In this document: positions 7,539 through 15,607 of the stretch, piece by piece
Layout of the letters: each line of letters begins with the position of its first letter
How positions within the stretch are numbered: the stretch's first letter is position 1
Source: Opitutus sp. GAS368
GTDB lineage: Bacteria > Verrucomicrobiota > Verrucomicrobiia > Opitutales > Opitutaceae
Assembly (NCBI GenBank): GCA_945906965.1
Contig: CAMDRP010000021.1
Location: forward strand, 1 to 34,840
DNA length: 34,840 nt
Direction of reading: 5' to 3'
Made by a program: the position numbers and the translations under genes
Notes under the pieces: generated by a model
What the model was told of the DNA's origin: nothing
The model's database searches: none
What the model saw: only the letters and a program-made list of their open reading frames with translations

Positions 7539-8195
7539 TTAGGAATCTTCGTTAAGGGTAAACACAATCGGAACTTGCATGTGTGTGTTTACATTTCTCC
7601 CGCCCTTTTTACCGGGGCGGAACTTCCATTTACTGACAGCCTGAACCGCAGCAGATTCGAACTCACGCTGGGAGGAACGAGCGGCGTAGGCGTTACGAAC
7701 ATCACCGTTCGAATCTACGATAAAATCGACTAAGACTTCACCGGCGATGCCCGCACGGCGCATTTCAAACGGATATTGCGGACGGGCTTGAAATTTCGCG
7801 ACTGGAGCCTGATCTAGTTTAGAAATGTCGAAAACTTCAATACCCTTACCTAACCCACCAACCTGGCCTTGAGGAATAGTAATTGCTCCCTTGTTGATGG
7901 TTAGACCATCGGGTGGCGGCGGTTGAAGTTTTTGAACGAAAGACGTGTCCGTGACAATCTGCGGAACATCCGTCTGCATTGGAGGTGCAAAGTCGACGGG
8001 CTTAGGCGGAGCTTCATCGGTATCGACTTTTTCCGGTTCGTCGGGCTCAAGCTTGGGCATCTCCATCAACTGGATGGTAGGAACTTCTTCCTTAGGCTTT
8101 TGCGGGGCGACGGCAGGTTCGAGCTCACCGAGCCAGGCAATACCTCCGTGTAGAACGAAGGACACAAGCAGACCAATAATTAAATCGCGGCGCAT
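7539..8195 (-). CDS. tonB: TonB energy-transducing protein
   Basis: A 218-residue TonB-family protein that carries proton-motive energy from ExbB/ExbD to outer-membrane transporters. The N-terminal anchor (about residues 5-22) contains the SxxxH motif (Ser12, His16) through which TonB contacts ExbD. A Pro/Glu/Lys-rich periplasmic spacer follows (about 28-95; PKPKEEVPTI-type and PPPPDGL). The C-terminal TonB domain (about 130-215) shows ARPQYPFEMRRAGIAGEVLV and the late AVSKWKFRPGKKGG with the final beta strand VPIVFTL. It lies 22 bases after the second exbD. No TonB-dependent receptor is encoded in this window, so the transported substrate cannot be read from context. Confidence 0.95.
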   Translation of the reverse strand: MRRDLIIGLLVSFVLHGGIAWLGELEPAVAPQKPKEEVPTIQLMEMPKLEPDEPEKVDTDEAPPKPVDFAPPMQTDVPQIVTDTSFVQKLQPPPPDGLTINKGAITIPQGQVGGLGKGIEVFDISKLDQAPVAKFQARPQYPFEMRRAGIAGEVLVDFIVDSNGDVRNAYAARSSQREFESAAVQAVSKWKFRPGKKGGRNVNTHMQVPIVFTLNEDS

Positions 8196-8217
8196 GATAA
8201 AGTAGGCGTTTGTGGGT

Positions 8218-8652
8218 TTACTTTCCAGTACCGCGAACGACTGTCTCGACGGATACTTGGGCGATACCTGCTTTTCTTACTTCATCTAAAGCTAAAACAG
8301 CGGTGCCGAATCTTGCCTTGTCATCTCCAGCGATCAAAATGCGTGGATTGCTAACTTGGGTTTTATATTGGACCAGACGAGGGCGAATTTCGGCAACCGT
8401 GATGAGTTCTTTGTTCCAGTAGCATGTACCTTGATCAGATACCTGTAAGGTTACACTATCGTCATCAGGTTTAGTCGGGCCAGGAGGAGCAGCTACCGGT
8501 AGATTCAATGGCAGGGATTGAATCTTATTAAGCGAGAGAGTAAAAAGAACGAAAGTAGCCAGAAGAAAGAACACAACATCGATCAAGGGAATGATCTCGA
8601 TGCGTGCTTTCTTAGCGCCTTCGCTGGACTGTTGTGAGCCTCCACCTGCCAT
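8218..8652 (-). CDS. exbD: ExbD/TolR-family biopolymer transporter, second copy
   Basis: A 144-residue ExbD/TolR protein, a single-pass inner-membrane subunit of the proton-driven motor. After a Gly/Ser-rich cytoplasmic start comes the membrane segment with the proton-carrying aspartate (PLIDVVFF, Asp25), then a periplasmic domain ending RKAGIAQVSVETVV. Thirty residues over and around the membrane segment are identical to those of the exbD just upstream, while the periplasmic domains differ clearly. That pattern suggests duplication, with the motor interface held constant and the periplasmic part specialised. The gap to the first copy is 33 bases and to tonB 22 bases. Confidence 0.95.
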   Translation of the reverse strand: MAGGGSQQSSEGAKKARIEIIPLIDVVFFLLATFVLFTLSLNKIQSLPLNLPVAAPPGPTKPDDDSVTLQVSDQGTCYWNKELITVAEIRPRLVQYKTQVSNPRILIAGDDKARFGTAVLALDEVRKAGIAQVSVETVVRGTGK

Positions 8653-8685
8653 AAATAGTATTGGGTTAAATTTAAACCGGGCGAA

Positions 8686-9117
8686 TTAGGAACCCGCAGG
8701 CTTTACACGCGTTTCAATCAAGACCTTCTGAATCCCAGCCTTGCGCACTTCATCAAAGACGTAAATCGCCTGATTGAAGGGTGCATTTTCATCACCGTTG
8801 ATAAGGATTTTGGATTCCTCTAGGTGCACTGCCCGGAAGGCTTTGAGCCGCGTAAGGAATTCATCCAACGTGACAGGATCTTTATCCCACGCAATGGTAC
8901 CCTCTTGCGTCACGCTGATAGTAGCTGTCCCACTAGGATCTCGGGCCTCACCCGTCTCCGATTGAGGCAGGGAGACGCTGAGACCTTGTGATTTGTTCAG
9001 AGAGAGGGTGAACAACACAAAGGTGGCTAGGAGGAAGAAGACGACATCGATCAAGGGAATGATCTCGATGCGCGCCTTTTTTTGTCCGCCACCCCCGCCT
9101 GAGCTTGATCCGGCCAT
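8686..9117 (-). CDS. exbD: ExbD/TolR-family biopolymer transporter, first copy
   Basis: A 143-residue ExbD/TolR protein. A Ser/Gly-rich N-terminus precedes KKARIEIIPLIDVVFF, which holds the conserved membrane aspartate (Asp24). The periplasmic domain (about residues 45-143) has the usual beta-alpha pattern with ILINGDENAPFNQAIYVFDE and RKAGIQKVLIETRV. It follows exbB by 53 bases. ExbD normally forms a dimer inside the ExbB pentamer, so two different ExbD chains encoded side by side suggest a heterodimer; this is inference. A 29-base stretch of DNA is identical with the second copy. Confidence 0.95.
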   Translation of the reverse strand: MAGSSSGGGGGQKKARIEIIPLIDVVFFLLATFVLFTLSLNKSQGLSVSLPQSETGEARDPSGTATISVTQEGTIAWDKDPVTLDEFLTRLKAFRAVHLEESKILINGDENAPFNQAIYVFDEVRKAGIQKVLIETRVKPAGS

Positions 9118-9170
9118 ATATGTGCTAGTTGGAGACGATATTAAGAGAGAAGTGTCTTTCCGGAGATCGC

Positions 9171-9833
9171 TTAGCGACCGGAAACCGATTCAGACTTCTT
9201 GAGGTAGATTTCCAAAGCGTGCGAAGCGTCGGAAATTTCCAGCTTCGCCTGCTCGATGCGGGCATTGATGTAATTAAAGGGCAAAAGGCCGAGAATAGCG
9301 ATGAATAGACCGCCTGCGGTAGCGATGAGCGCTTCAGCGACACCACCAGTGATTTGGCCAGCGGCTGCGCCGATGTCACCTTGCATGCTGCCGAAGGTTT
9401 TCATCATGCCGGTAACGGTACCCAAAAGACCGAGCAAAGGAGCCGAAGTGATGACGGTATCGAGGGTGGCCATGCCTTGAGAGTAACGGCTGAGCTCTTG
9501 GCTCGAAGCGCGGATGAAGGCGTTGGAGAGAGAGTATTCTTTATTATTAAGAGTGTATACCAAGATACGAGCCACGGAGTCGGTGCTCTTTTTGCCGAGG
9601 GCTACGGCGGCACCAATGTCGCCTTTTTCAACGCACTCGAGCATCTTTTCGACAACCTCGGGTTCGCGACGGCCATTTTCACGGATAATGAAGAGCATGC
9701 GTTCCACGATGACGGTGATGCCCATGAACGATACGAGCAGGATAGGCCACATGATAGGACCGCCATGTTTGAAGAGCTCCATCGGAGTCATGTCGCCAAG
9801 AAGAAACGCGAGGGTGAGACTTTGGGTGATCAT
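9171..9833 (-). CDS. exbB: ExbB/TolQ-family proton channel protein
   Basis: A 220-residue MotA/TolQ/ExbB-family protein, the three-helix inner-membrane subunit that forms the pentameric proton channel around ExbD. Membrane segments are near residues 25-47, 128-150 and 168-190. The family signature is present as LGLLGTVTGMMKTFGSM, and the last membrane helix reads ALIATAGGLFIAILGLLPFN. It is first gene of the seven-gene operon. The ATG at 9833 was kept as the start, though an internal ATG 14 codons later (MTPMELFKHGG) is also possible. No Shine-Dalgarno sequence is visible. The promoter should lie in the 468-base region upstream. Confidence 0.95.
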   Translation of the reverse strand: MITQSLTLAFLLGDMTPMELFKHGGPIMWPILLVSFMGITVIVERMLFIIRENGRREPEVVEKMLECVEKGDIGAAVALGKKSTDSVARILVYTLNNKEYSLSNAFIRASSQELSRYSQGMATLDTVITSAPLLGLLGTVTGMMKTFGSMQGDIGAAAGQITGGVAEALIATAGGLFIAILGLLPFNYINARIEQAKLEISDASHALEIYLKKSESVSGR

Positions 9834-10301
9834 AGGATAAAAAATTAGATGTTTTTGGTTAGGCGTCTGGTGCCGTCGTGTAGAACGGTTCTATTCATTC
9901 GCCGTGAGGTTGAGTTTATCTTAAGTGAGAACGATTAAGTTTAATTTATTCTGAAAAGTTTAAGAACCGATTTGCAGGAATCATGCCCAGAAACTGAGGT
10001 TCTCAATAGAATTGAAAACAACAGTTGAAGGGGATAAATCTTGCGAGGGCCTAAGAAGCACTTGCTGCGAACTTGTCCCGACGAAAAGTTACGTGTCAAC
10101 CTAGTTTGTCCTAAAATTCGTAGAATTGTTTTGCCGAGTTGCACAGAAAAACCTTGCCGGTAATTCAACAGTAGCGTGAGACCGAAATCACGACCTCGCC
10201 GTTCACAACCGCCGAGGTGAACCACCAAAAAACGGAGGCCTCTTGTCACCTCGGGCCGCACCCTGATTGGGCCAAGGTGCTTACAGCGAAAAAATCTCAA
10301 G
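9834..10301. other. Long intergenic region upstream of the exb operon
   Basis: These 468 bases between polX and exbB (both minus strand) hold no recognisable gene. A 119-codon minus frame spans part of it (9941-10300) but shows no domain and unlikely composition. A TTGACA reads on the minus strand at 10099-10094 without a good -10 partner. A 9-bp hairpin lies at 10212-10254. The region probably carries the exb promoter and a long leader or a small RNA, but none can be drawn with confidence. Confidence 0.5.
10212..10254 (-). other. Hairpin downstream of polX
   Basis: Arms CCGAGGTGA and TCACCTCGG (9 bp, perfect) enclose a 25-base loop, 47 bases after the polX stop. On the minus strand the loop contains six T residues after a GAGG/CCTC element, so a weak terminator for polX is possible, but no T-run follows the main stem. 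Confidence 0.5.
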
Positions 10302-12110
10302 TTACGACGTGGGCGCTCGGCTCGGATGAAGATTCAACCCAGCCCTAATTTCCACCAAGGTGCGTGTGTTCCAAACGTCATTCTTTGTGAGCCAGCCTTT
10401 GCGCGCGGCGTTGATTCCCGCGCGCACATGCGTGAGGCCTTCCGTGTCGTGGGCGTCGGGGTTAATCACGCAGCGCAAACCGCGCTCGGAGGCTTTGCGC
10501 CAGAGGCGCCAATCCATATCAAGTCGCCACGGGCTCGCGTTCAATTCGATCGCTACACCCTGGGCGATCGCGGCATCAATGATCTTCTCGGCGTCAACCG
10601 CGTAGCCTTCACGCCGCAACAACAAGCGCCCCGTCAAATGACCCAGCATCGTGACGTAGGGCGTTTCGAGCGCGCGGATGATACGCGCCGTCATCGTCGC
10701 GTTGTCCTGAGTGAAGGCGTTGTGCACGGAGACCACCACGTAGTCGAGTTGAGCCAACATCGCCGCGTCAAAGTCGAGGCTGCCATCGGGCAAAATATCG
10801 CATTCCGTGCCGGAGAACACATGCGTCTTAAACCGCCGCGAACGATTCAGCGCACCGATCTCTTCCATTTGCTTGAGCAATCGCTCCTCCGTCAAACCCC
10901 GCGCCTGAAAACTCGCTTTCGAATGATCCGCGATGCCGAGATATTCCCAGCCCAGCGCCTCCGCGGCCTCCGTCATTTCTATAAGCGTGCCGCGCCCATC
11001 GGAAGCCGTTGTGTGGTTGTGAAAGGCCCCGCGCAGATCGCTCGCTTCCACCAATCGAGGCAACCTCTCCGCCTTAGACTTGGACTTAGTGTTAACGTGA
11101 ATCTCGGCTGCCTCGATCTCCCCGAAGCCTTCGCGTAATTCAGGCGGGATAAACTCCAGCCCGAGCGCCGCAAAAAGATCCGCCTCCGTCTCCGCTCGCG
11201 TGCGCAGGCTTAAATCTTCGGCCTTAGCTTTCGCAGTCCCCTCGCCTTCCGCCGGCACCAAGCCCCACTCGCTCAGACTCAACCCGCGCGCCAGCGCCCG
11301 TTGGCGCAGTTGCACGTTGTGGTCCTTCGAGCCTGTGAAATGATGTAGCGCGAAAACAAATTGATCCTCCGGCACGATCCGCAAATCCGCCTGCAAGCCG
11401 CTCTCGAAGCGCACACTCGCCTTCGTTTCCCCCTTTGCCGTCACCTCTTTCACGCCGGACATCGTCGTAAACCACTCGACCACGGGCGCGACCTCCTCCG
11501 CCGCCACGATGAAATCCAAGTCACCCACCGTTTCGAGCCCGCGACGCAAACTTCCCGCCGCCTCCGCTCGTTTTACCACGGGCAAGGCCCGCAATCCCGC
11601 CACGATCGGTTCCGCTACCGCCCGAGCGTCCCACCACAAATGGCGCCGACCATAAGCCTCGCGGTTCTTGATTCCGGCCAAGATTTTTTCCTGCGTTTTT
11701 TCGCCGAAGCCATCGAGCTCAGCCACCAGCCCTTTCCCGCACGCCTCGCTCAACGCTGCGATCGAAGCGATGCCGAGTTTGTCATGGAGCACCTTGATCT
11801 TCTTGGGCCCGAGCCCGGGGATTTCCAACATCTCCACCAAACCCGGCTCCACTGAGGCCTTCAACTTCTCAAAAAAATCCAACCGTCCCGTCGCGTGCAA
11901 TTCCGTCACTTTCTGCACGAGCGCCTCACCAAATCCTTTCACCGTCCCAAGTTTTTCCTCCTGAATCAAACGCGCCAATTCCGCCTCCTCGATCGCCTCG
12001 AGGGCCCGCGCGCCACTTTGATACGCGCGAATTTTAAAAGGATTCTCGCCCTTCAACTCCAATAACACCCCGATCTCCAGCAACACGTCGGCGATCTCGT
12101 TTTTATTCAT
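10302..12110 (-). CDS. polX: DNA polymerase X family protein with PHP exonuclease domain
   Basis: A 602-residue bacterial/archaeal type PolX, a repair polymerase joined to a 3'-5' exonuclease. Domains in order: N-terminal 8-kDa-like helix-hairpin-helix region (about 1-80; [15 protein letters not shown]) and further HhH motifs ([29 protein letters not shown]). The nucleotidyltransferase palm follows ([17 protein letters not shown], with the Asp-x-Asp metal ligands), then the C-terminal PHP domain (about 340-590) with [33 protein letters not shown] and the late [10 protein letters not shown]. The ATG at 12110 was chosen over a TTG three codons earlier. It lies 49 bases from a divergent thioesterase gene and near lexA. 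Gap-filling in base excision repair is the known role of the family. Confidence 0.95.
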   Translation of the reverse strand: MNKNEIADVLLEIGVLLELKGENPFKIRAYQSGARALEAIEEAELARLIQEEKLGTVKGFGEALVQKVTELHATGRLDFFEKLKASVEPGLVEMLEIPGLGPKKIKVLHDKLGIASIAALSEACGKGLVAELDGFGEKTQEKILAGIKNREAYGRRHLWWDARAVAEPIVAGLRALPVVKRAEAAGSLRRGLETVGDLDFIVAAEEVAPVVEWFTTMSGVKEVTAKGETKASVRFESGLQADLRIVPEDQFVFALHHFTGSKDHNVQLRQRALARGLSLSEWGLVPAEGEGTAKAKAEDLSLRTRAETEADLFAALGLEFIPPELREGFGEIEAAEIHVNTKSKSKAERLPRLVEASDLRGAFHNHTTASDGRGTLIEMTEAAEALGWEYLGIADHSKASFQARGLTEERLLKQMEEIGALNRSRRFKTHVFSGTECDILPDGSLDFDAAMLAQLDYVVVSVHNAFTQDNATMTARIIRALETPYVTMLGHLTGRLLLRREGYAVDAEKIIDAAIAQGVAIELNASPWRLDMDWRLWRKASERGLRCVINPDAHDTEGLTHVRAGINAARKGWLTKNDVWNTRTLVEIRAGLNLHPSRAPTS

Positions 12111-12159
12111 ACCGCACAATTAAATCGAATTTCCCAAATCCCAAACCGAAAATCCACCC

Positions 12160-12567
12160 ATGTCTTTTAACTACGCCCGCACGATCCACTTTCCCGACAC
12201 CGACGCCGCTGGCGTGGTCTTTTTTGCTAACTACCTCGCCATTGCCCACGAAGCCTACGAAGAGGCGCTCGCCGCCGCCGGCATCAACCTCCGCACTTTC
12301 TTCACCGACACCGGCACGGTCGTCCCTATCGCAAAAAGCGAAGCCGAATACCTCCGCCCGCTTGTCTGCGGCGACAAACTCCGCGTCACCGTCTCGCCCA
12401 CCCTGCTCACGCCCCACTCCTTCGAGCTGCGCTACGAACTGTTTCGCCTAGGCGCGCCCGAGAAACTCGCCGCCCGCATCCGCACCGAACACGTCTGCAT
12501 CGCCTCCGCCTCGCGCGAACGCCACCCGTTTCCACCCGCCCTCGCCGCCTGGATTCAAGGCGGTTGA
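12160..12567 (+). CDS. Hotdog-fold acyl-CoA thioesterase, possibly DHNA-CoA hydrolase
   Basis: A 135-residue 4-hydroxybenzoyl-CoA thioesterase-like protein. The signature FPDTDAAGVVFFANYLAIAHEAYEE (residues 11-35, with the catalytic Asp in DTDAAGV) is followed by the usual beta strands (LRVTVSPTLLTPHSFELRYEL). Proteins of this subgroup include YbgC and the cyanobacterial/plant 1,4-dihydroxy-2-naphthoyl-CoA thioesterases. Because menE and menC lie less than 1 kb away, hydrolysis of DHNA-CoA in menaquinone synthesis is a reasonable guess, but the sequence alone does not separate this from a general acyl-CoA thioesterase. It is followed by lexA on the same strand after 114 bases. The start ATG at 12160 directly precedes SFNYARTIHFPDTD, as expected. 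Confidence 0.9.
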   Translation: MSFNYARTIHFPDTDAAGVVFFANYLAIAHEAYEEALAAAGINLRTFFTDTGTVVPIAKSEAEYLRPLVCGDKLRVTVSPTLLTPHSFELRYELFRLGAPEKLAARIRTEHVCIASASRERHPFPPALAAWIQGG

Positions 12568-12647
12568 TTGCCGTTTCCGCTGCACGCGCCCAACCACTCC
12601 ACGCGCCGCACCCCAGAACAAAGCCAGGCTTGATCTTCGGCTTGATA

Positions 12648-12663
12648 CCACTCAGATGAGTGG
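12648..12663. promoter_or_regulatory. Perfect palindrome upstream of lexA, candidate LexA operator
   Basis: CCACTCA-GA-TGAGTGG is a perfect 7-bp dyad with a 2-base centre, 18 bases before the lexA ATG. LexA repressors usually bind a palindrome in their own promoter. The sequence is unlike the E. coli, Gram-positive or alphaproteobacterial SOS boxes, so assignment as an operator rests on position and symmetry only. Confidence 0.5.
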
Positions 12664-12681
12664 CACTCAATTGAACGTCCC

Positions 12682-13290
12682 ATGCTCACCGAACGCCAAG
12701 ACCAGATTCTCGACTTCGTTAAAACCCACCAACGCACGCACGGCGTCCCACCGTCCACGCGCCAGATCGGTCGCCAGCTCGACTCCAGCCAAGCCACCGT
12801 GATGGGCCACCTGCGCGCCCTCGCTAAAAAAAGTCAGCTTGAGAAACTCGCCGACGGTAAATGGGGCCTCAAAGCCGCCGGCGTCCAAACCCACCTCTTC
12901 GAGGCGCCAATCTACGGCTCCATCCCCGCCGGTCTGCCCGCCATGCAGGAGCAGACGCCCGACGAAACCATTACCGTTGATCCTGCCCTCTTCGGTGTCC
13001 GTCGCGCGCGCCCCGACCACTTTTGGTTTCTCCGCGTCCGCGGCGATTCCATGATCGACGCCCACATCCTCGACGGCGACCTCGTCGCCCTTGAACGCCG
13101 CGAACCCCGCCCCGGCGACATCATCGCCGCCTTAGTCGACGAGACCGAAACCACCCTCAAGCGCCTCGTGCGCGTGGGCGGTCGCCTCATCCTCCGCGCC
13201 GCCAATGCCCGCTACGCCGACATCATCCCCACCCGCGGCCTCGAATCCCAAGGCGTCGTGGTTGGTCTAATGCGCCGCAACGCCGCCTGA
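12682..13290 (+). CDS. lexA: LexA-type SOS repressor
   Basis: A 202-residue LexA-family repressor. It has an N-terminal winged helix (about 1-65; MLTERQDQILDFVK and the recognition region STRQIGRQLDSSQATVMGHL). A linker then carries the Ala-Gly self-cleavage site (IPAG, Ala83-Gly84). The C-terminal S24 peptidase domain has Ser123 (RGDSMID) and Lys160 (TTLKRL). All residues needed for RecA-stimulated self-cleavage are present. The recognition helix differs from that of E. coli LexA, so a different operator is expected; the palindrome at 12648-12663 is the obvious candidate. Bacteria can carry several LexA paralogues, and I cannot say whether this is the main SOS repressor. It converges with menE. 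Confidence 0.93.
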   Translation: MLTERQDQILDFVKTHQRTHGVPPSTRQIGRQLDSSQATVMGHLRALAKKSQLEKLADGKWGLKAAGVQTHLFEAPIYGSIPAGLPAMQEQTPDETITVDPALFGVRRARPDHFWFLRVRGDSMIDAHILDGDLVALERREPRPGDIIAALVDETETTLKRLVRVGGRLILRAANARYADIIPTRGLESQGVVVGLMRRNAA

Positions 13291-13305
13291 GCGCAGTCTT
13301 GGTTG

Positions 13306-14445
13306 TTATTTTAAGGCCAAAGTTTTCAGCTGCGCGCGATTGATTTTCCCCTGCGCCGCGCGCGGCCAATCCGCCACCGCGAGAAACCGTTTCGGCTTCA
13401 TCGCCCCGCGCACACCCGCCACGGCCCGCACTAGATCCGGCTCGCGCCCGCCCGCCGGATAACACGCCACGACGATCTCGCCCCACTCCGCGTCGGGCAC
13501 GCTAATCACCGCGACATCGGAAAATTCTCCGCTCGCCCGCAACGCCGCCTCAACCTCCTGAGGCTGGACTTTTTTACCGCCCGTGATGATCACGGCATCG
13601 CGCCGCCCCATAATCTCTAAATACCCGCGCTCATCCCAGCGCCCGAGGTCTTCGGTCCAAAAAATTTCCTCCGCTCGTTCGCTCGAGCCGTAGCCAAGAA
13701 AAACCGATTCACCGGCGATGCCGATGCGCCCGTCCGCATCCAGCCTGATCGTCGCATGGGGTAAAGCTACGCCGCAACTGCGTGCGCCCGCCAAAAATTC
13801 CTCGGGTCGCAGTGCCGCCACCATTGCCGCCGTCTCCGTCATCCCATAGCTCAAGGAAAGCCGCAGCCCCGCCCGCGCTGCCGCGTCAGCCAACTCCGCC
13901 CACGCCGGCCCGCCGCCGACAAAAATCACTTTAAACCCACGCAACCAGGCCACCGCTGCCGGCGAAGCCAGCAAACGCTGCACTTGCGTCGGCACGAGCG
14001 AAAGCACCCAGTCACCCTGCGTCGGATCGAGCTCCGGCCGCTCGCCCACCTCGAGTCGTTTCCAGGACCACGCCACGTGTCGGCCCCCGGTTTCCGCGCA
14101 ACGCAACCGCGCCATCAACCCGCTCACGTGATACGCCGGCAACACATCCACGGCGTTCACGCGCGTCAGCCCGAAGTGCGCGCAAAATCCCCGCACCGCC
14201 GCGGTCAGCGTGCGTTCGTCGTGTCGCGCCCAACGGCGTTCGCCACTCGTCCCGCCGGTGGCCACGCGCAGCCAACCGCGACCTTTCGCCGCAGCAGGAT
14301 CACCATCATGCGCTGCGGCTGGTAAAAATTCCGCCGTATCGTCGATCGTCGACGCGAGACTGGGATCACCAAGATAAAAAACGTCACCGCGCTCGATCGC
14401 GCCGCCGGTCGCTCGCAGGAGCGCTTTTAATGAATCGCGTTCCAT
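13306..14445 (-). CDS. menE: O-succinylbenzoate-CoA ligase (MenE)
   Basis: A 379-residue acyl-adenylate-forming enzyme, short for the family as MenE often is. Motifs: the Gly/Thr-rich phosphate loop VATGGTSGERRW (about 61-72); SYGMTETAAMVA, the A5-type motif; WTEDLGRWDERGYLEIMGR, which holds the conserved Asp and Arg; and the C-terminal lysine in AAQGKINRAQLKTL. It activates o-succinylbenzoate to its CoA ester in the menaquinone pathway. The ATG at 14445 is preferred: it gives MERDSLKALLRATGG, whereas the 43-codon extension upstream is the menC coding sequence read in another frame. It overlaps the end of menC by 19 bases, so the two are translationally coupled. Substrate assignment depends on the menC partnership and is strong. 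Confidence 0.92.
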   Translation of the reverse strand: MERDSLKALLRATGGAIERGDVFYLGDPSLASTIDDTAEFLPAAAHDGDPAAAKGRGWLRVATGGTSGERRWARHDERTLTAAVRGFCAHFGLTRVNAVDVLPAYHVSGLMARLRCAETGGRHVAWSWKRLEVGERPELDPTQGDWVLSLVPTQVQRLLASPAAVAWLRGFKVIFVGGGPAWAELADAAARAGLRLSLSYGMTETAAMVAALRPEEFLAGARSCGVALPHATIRLDADGRIGIAGESVFLGYGSSERAEEIFWTEDLGRWDERGYLEIMGRRDAVIITGGKKVQPQEVEAALRASGEFSDVAVISVPDAEWGEIVVACYPAGGREPDLVRAVAGVRGAMKPKRFLAVADWPRAAQGKINRAQLKTLALK

Positions 14446-15437
14446 ACGGCCTCCGCATCGATCCGCTCCACGTCCGCCGGCCGGATAAACGGAGCCACGT
14501 ATGGCCCGTCGCACCGCGCATCTTGAAACAACGGCCAAACACCAAAGCCCAACGCGCGCGGCTCGCCCGGCCAAGCCATCGCCCAGTGCAGCGCCGCTTT
14601 CGCGCCCACCGCTGTTTCCAGCGCGGAGGAAAACACGACCTGCGCCTGCGCTTTTTGGAGCTGCGCCAGCGCACCGGCGACATCGCTCAAAAGACTCGTC
14701 TTGACGACCCAGACGCCGCGCCAGCCTTCGCCGATCCAGCGCTCGATATCCGCGCCGCTCGCCAGGGATTCATCCAGCGCAATCGGCGTCGGCCAATCTT
14801 CCGCCAAGCCCTGCAACAGATCGTCCGCCCCGCGTGCATCGGCGGCGACGGGTTGTTCGACAAATTCCACGGGTCGCTCCGCGCAACGCTCCAACCAACG
14901 CTCGGCCTGACGCCGGTCCCAAGCGCCGTTCGCATCGAGCCGCAACTTCGCACCACTCGGTAGCGCCGCGCACACGTCATCAAAAAGTCCGATTTCATCC
15001 GCGAGATCGCCGACGCCAACCTTCCACTTAAATACGCGAAACCCCGCCTCCGCCTTTGGCCTGATGGCTTCCAGCACCGCGCGTCCCGCCGGCAAGAGCG
15101 CCGCGACGCCGCGAGTATCGTTTCGGCCTTCGATGGGGCCCGTCCACGCCGCTTGCGCCGCGGCCAACGCGTTGCGCAGGCAAGCCAGGTTAATCGGCAC
15201 GTCCGCCAAGTGCTCCGACTCGATCCACTCGCCGCATTTTAAAGCCGCGGACGCCGCCGCTTCCACAGTCTCCGTCCCAAACCACGGCAAACACGCCGCC
15301 TCGCCGAGACCGACTCGGCCCACCTCATCCGTGAGTCGCACGATCAGGCCTTCGCGCTCGGTCCACACGCCATGCGCCGTCCGCACCGCCGTGCGAAACG
15401 CCAACCGATACCGCCGAAACTGAAACCGGAGTCGCAT
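14427..15437 (-). CDS. menC: o-Succinylbenzoate synthase (MenC)
   Basis: A 336-residue enolase-superfamily enzyme that dehydrates SHCHC to o-succinylbenzoate in menaquinone synthesis. The N-terminal capping domain (about 1-110) includes GEAACLPWFGTET. In the barrel the expected residues are all visible: the KxK pair (FKWKV, Lys137 and Lys139), metal ligands Asp168 (RLDANGAW), Glu194 (FVEQP) and Asp222 (ALDES), and Lys246 (VVKTSLL). Enolase-superfamily racemases such as dipeptide epimerases have the same set, but the direct coupling to menE settles the assignment. It is first gene of menCE on the minus strand and diverges from guaB across a 170-base region that should hold both promoters. Confidence 0.93.
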   Translation of the reverse strand: MRLRFQFRRYRLAFRTAVRTAHGVWTEREGLIVRLTDEVGRVGLGEAACLPWFGTETVEAAASAALKCGEWIESEHLADVPINLACLRNALAAAQAAWTGPIEGRNDTRGVAALLPAGRAVLEAIRPKAEAGFRVFKWKVGVGDLADEIGLFDDVCAALPSGAKLRLDANGAWDRRQAERWLERCAERPVEFVEQPVAADARGADDLLQGLAEDWPTPIALDESLASGADIERWIGEGWRGVWVVKTSLLSDVAGALAQLQKAQAQVVFSSALETAVGAKAALHWAMAWPGEPRALGFGVWPLFQDARCDGPYVAPFIRPADVERIDAEAVWNAIH

Positions 15438-15607
15438 AAATTACCCGCCCAACAAACCCACCGCGCCCACCAACGCAACGCTCCGCACCAAGTCCTTTCG
15501 CGGGCCCCGACCTTTACTCGCACTGTTCCTCCAGCCGCAGTTCATGCGCATTTTGGCCCATAACCGAATTTCTGTTTGCGCTCTTCGCCTCTCGCCCTAC
15601 TCCGTTC

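Noticed and set aside
9941-10300. A 119-codon minus frame between exbB and polX
   Set aside because: No domain, signal peptide or family likeness; irregular composition, no ribosome-binding site, and it ends just inside the exb upstream region. Treated as non-coding.
12601-12681. TGTTC-N4-GAACA or CTGT-N8-ACAG type SOS boxes upstream of lexA
   Set aside because: Neither pattern is found; the only strong dyad is CCACTCA-GA-TGAGTGG.
13306-14574. A 422-codon form of menE
   Set aside because: The first 43 codons overlap menC in another frame and match no ligase; the ATG at 14445 gives the normal start.
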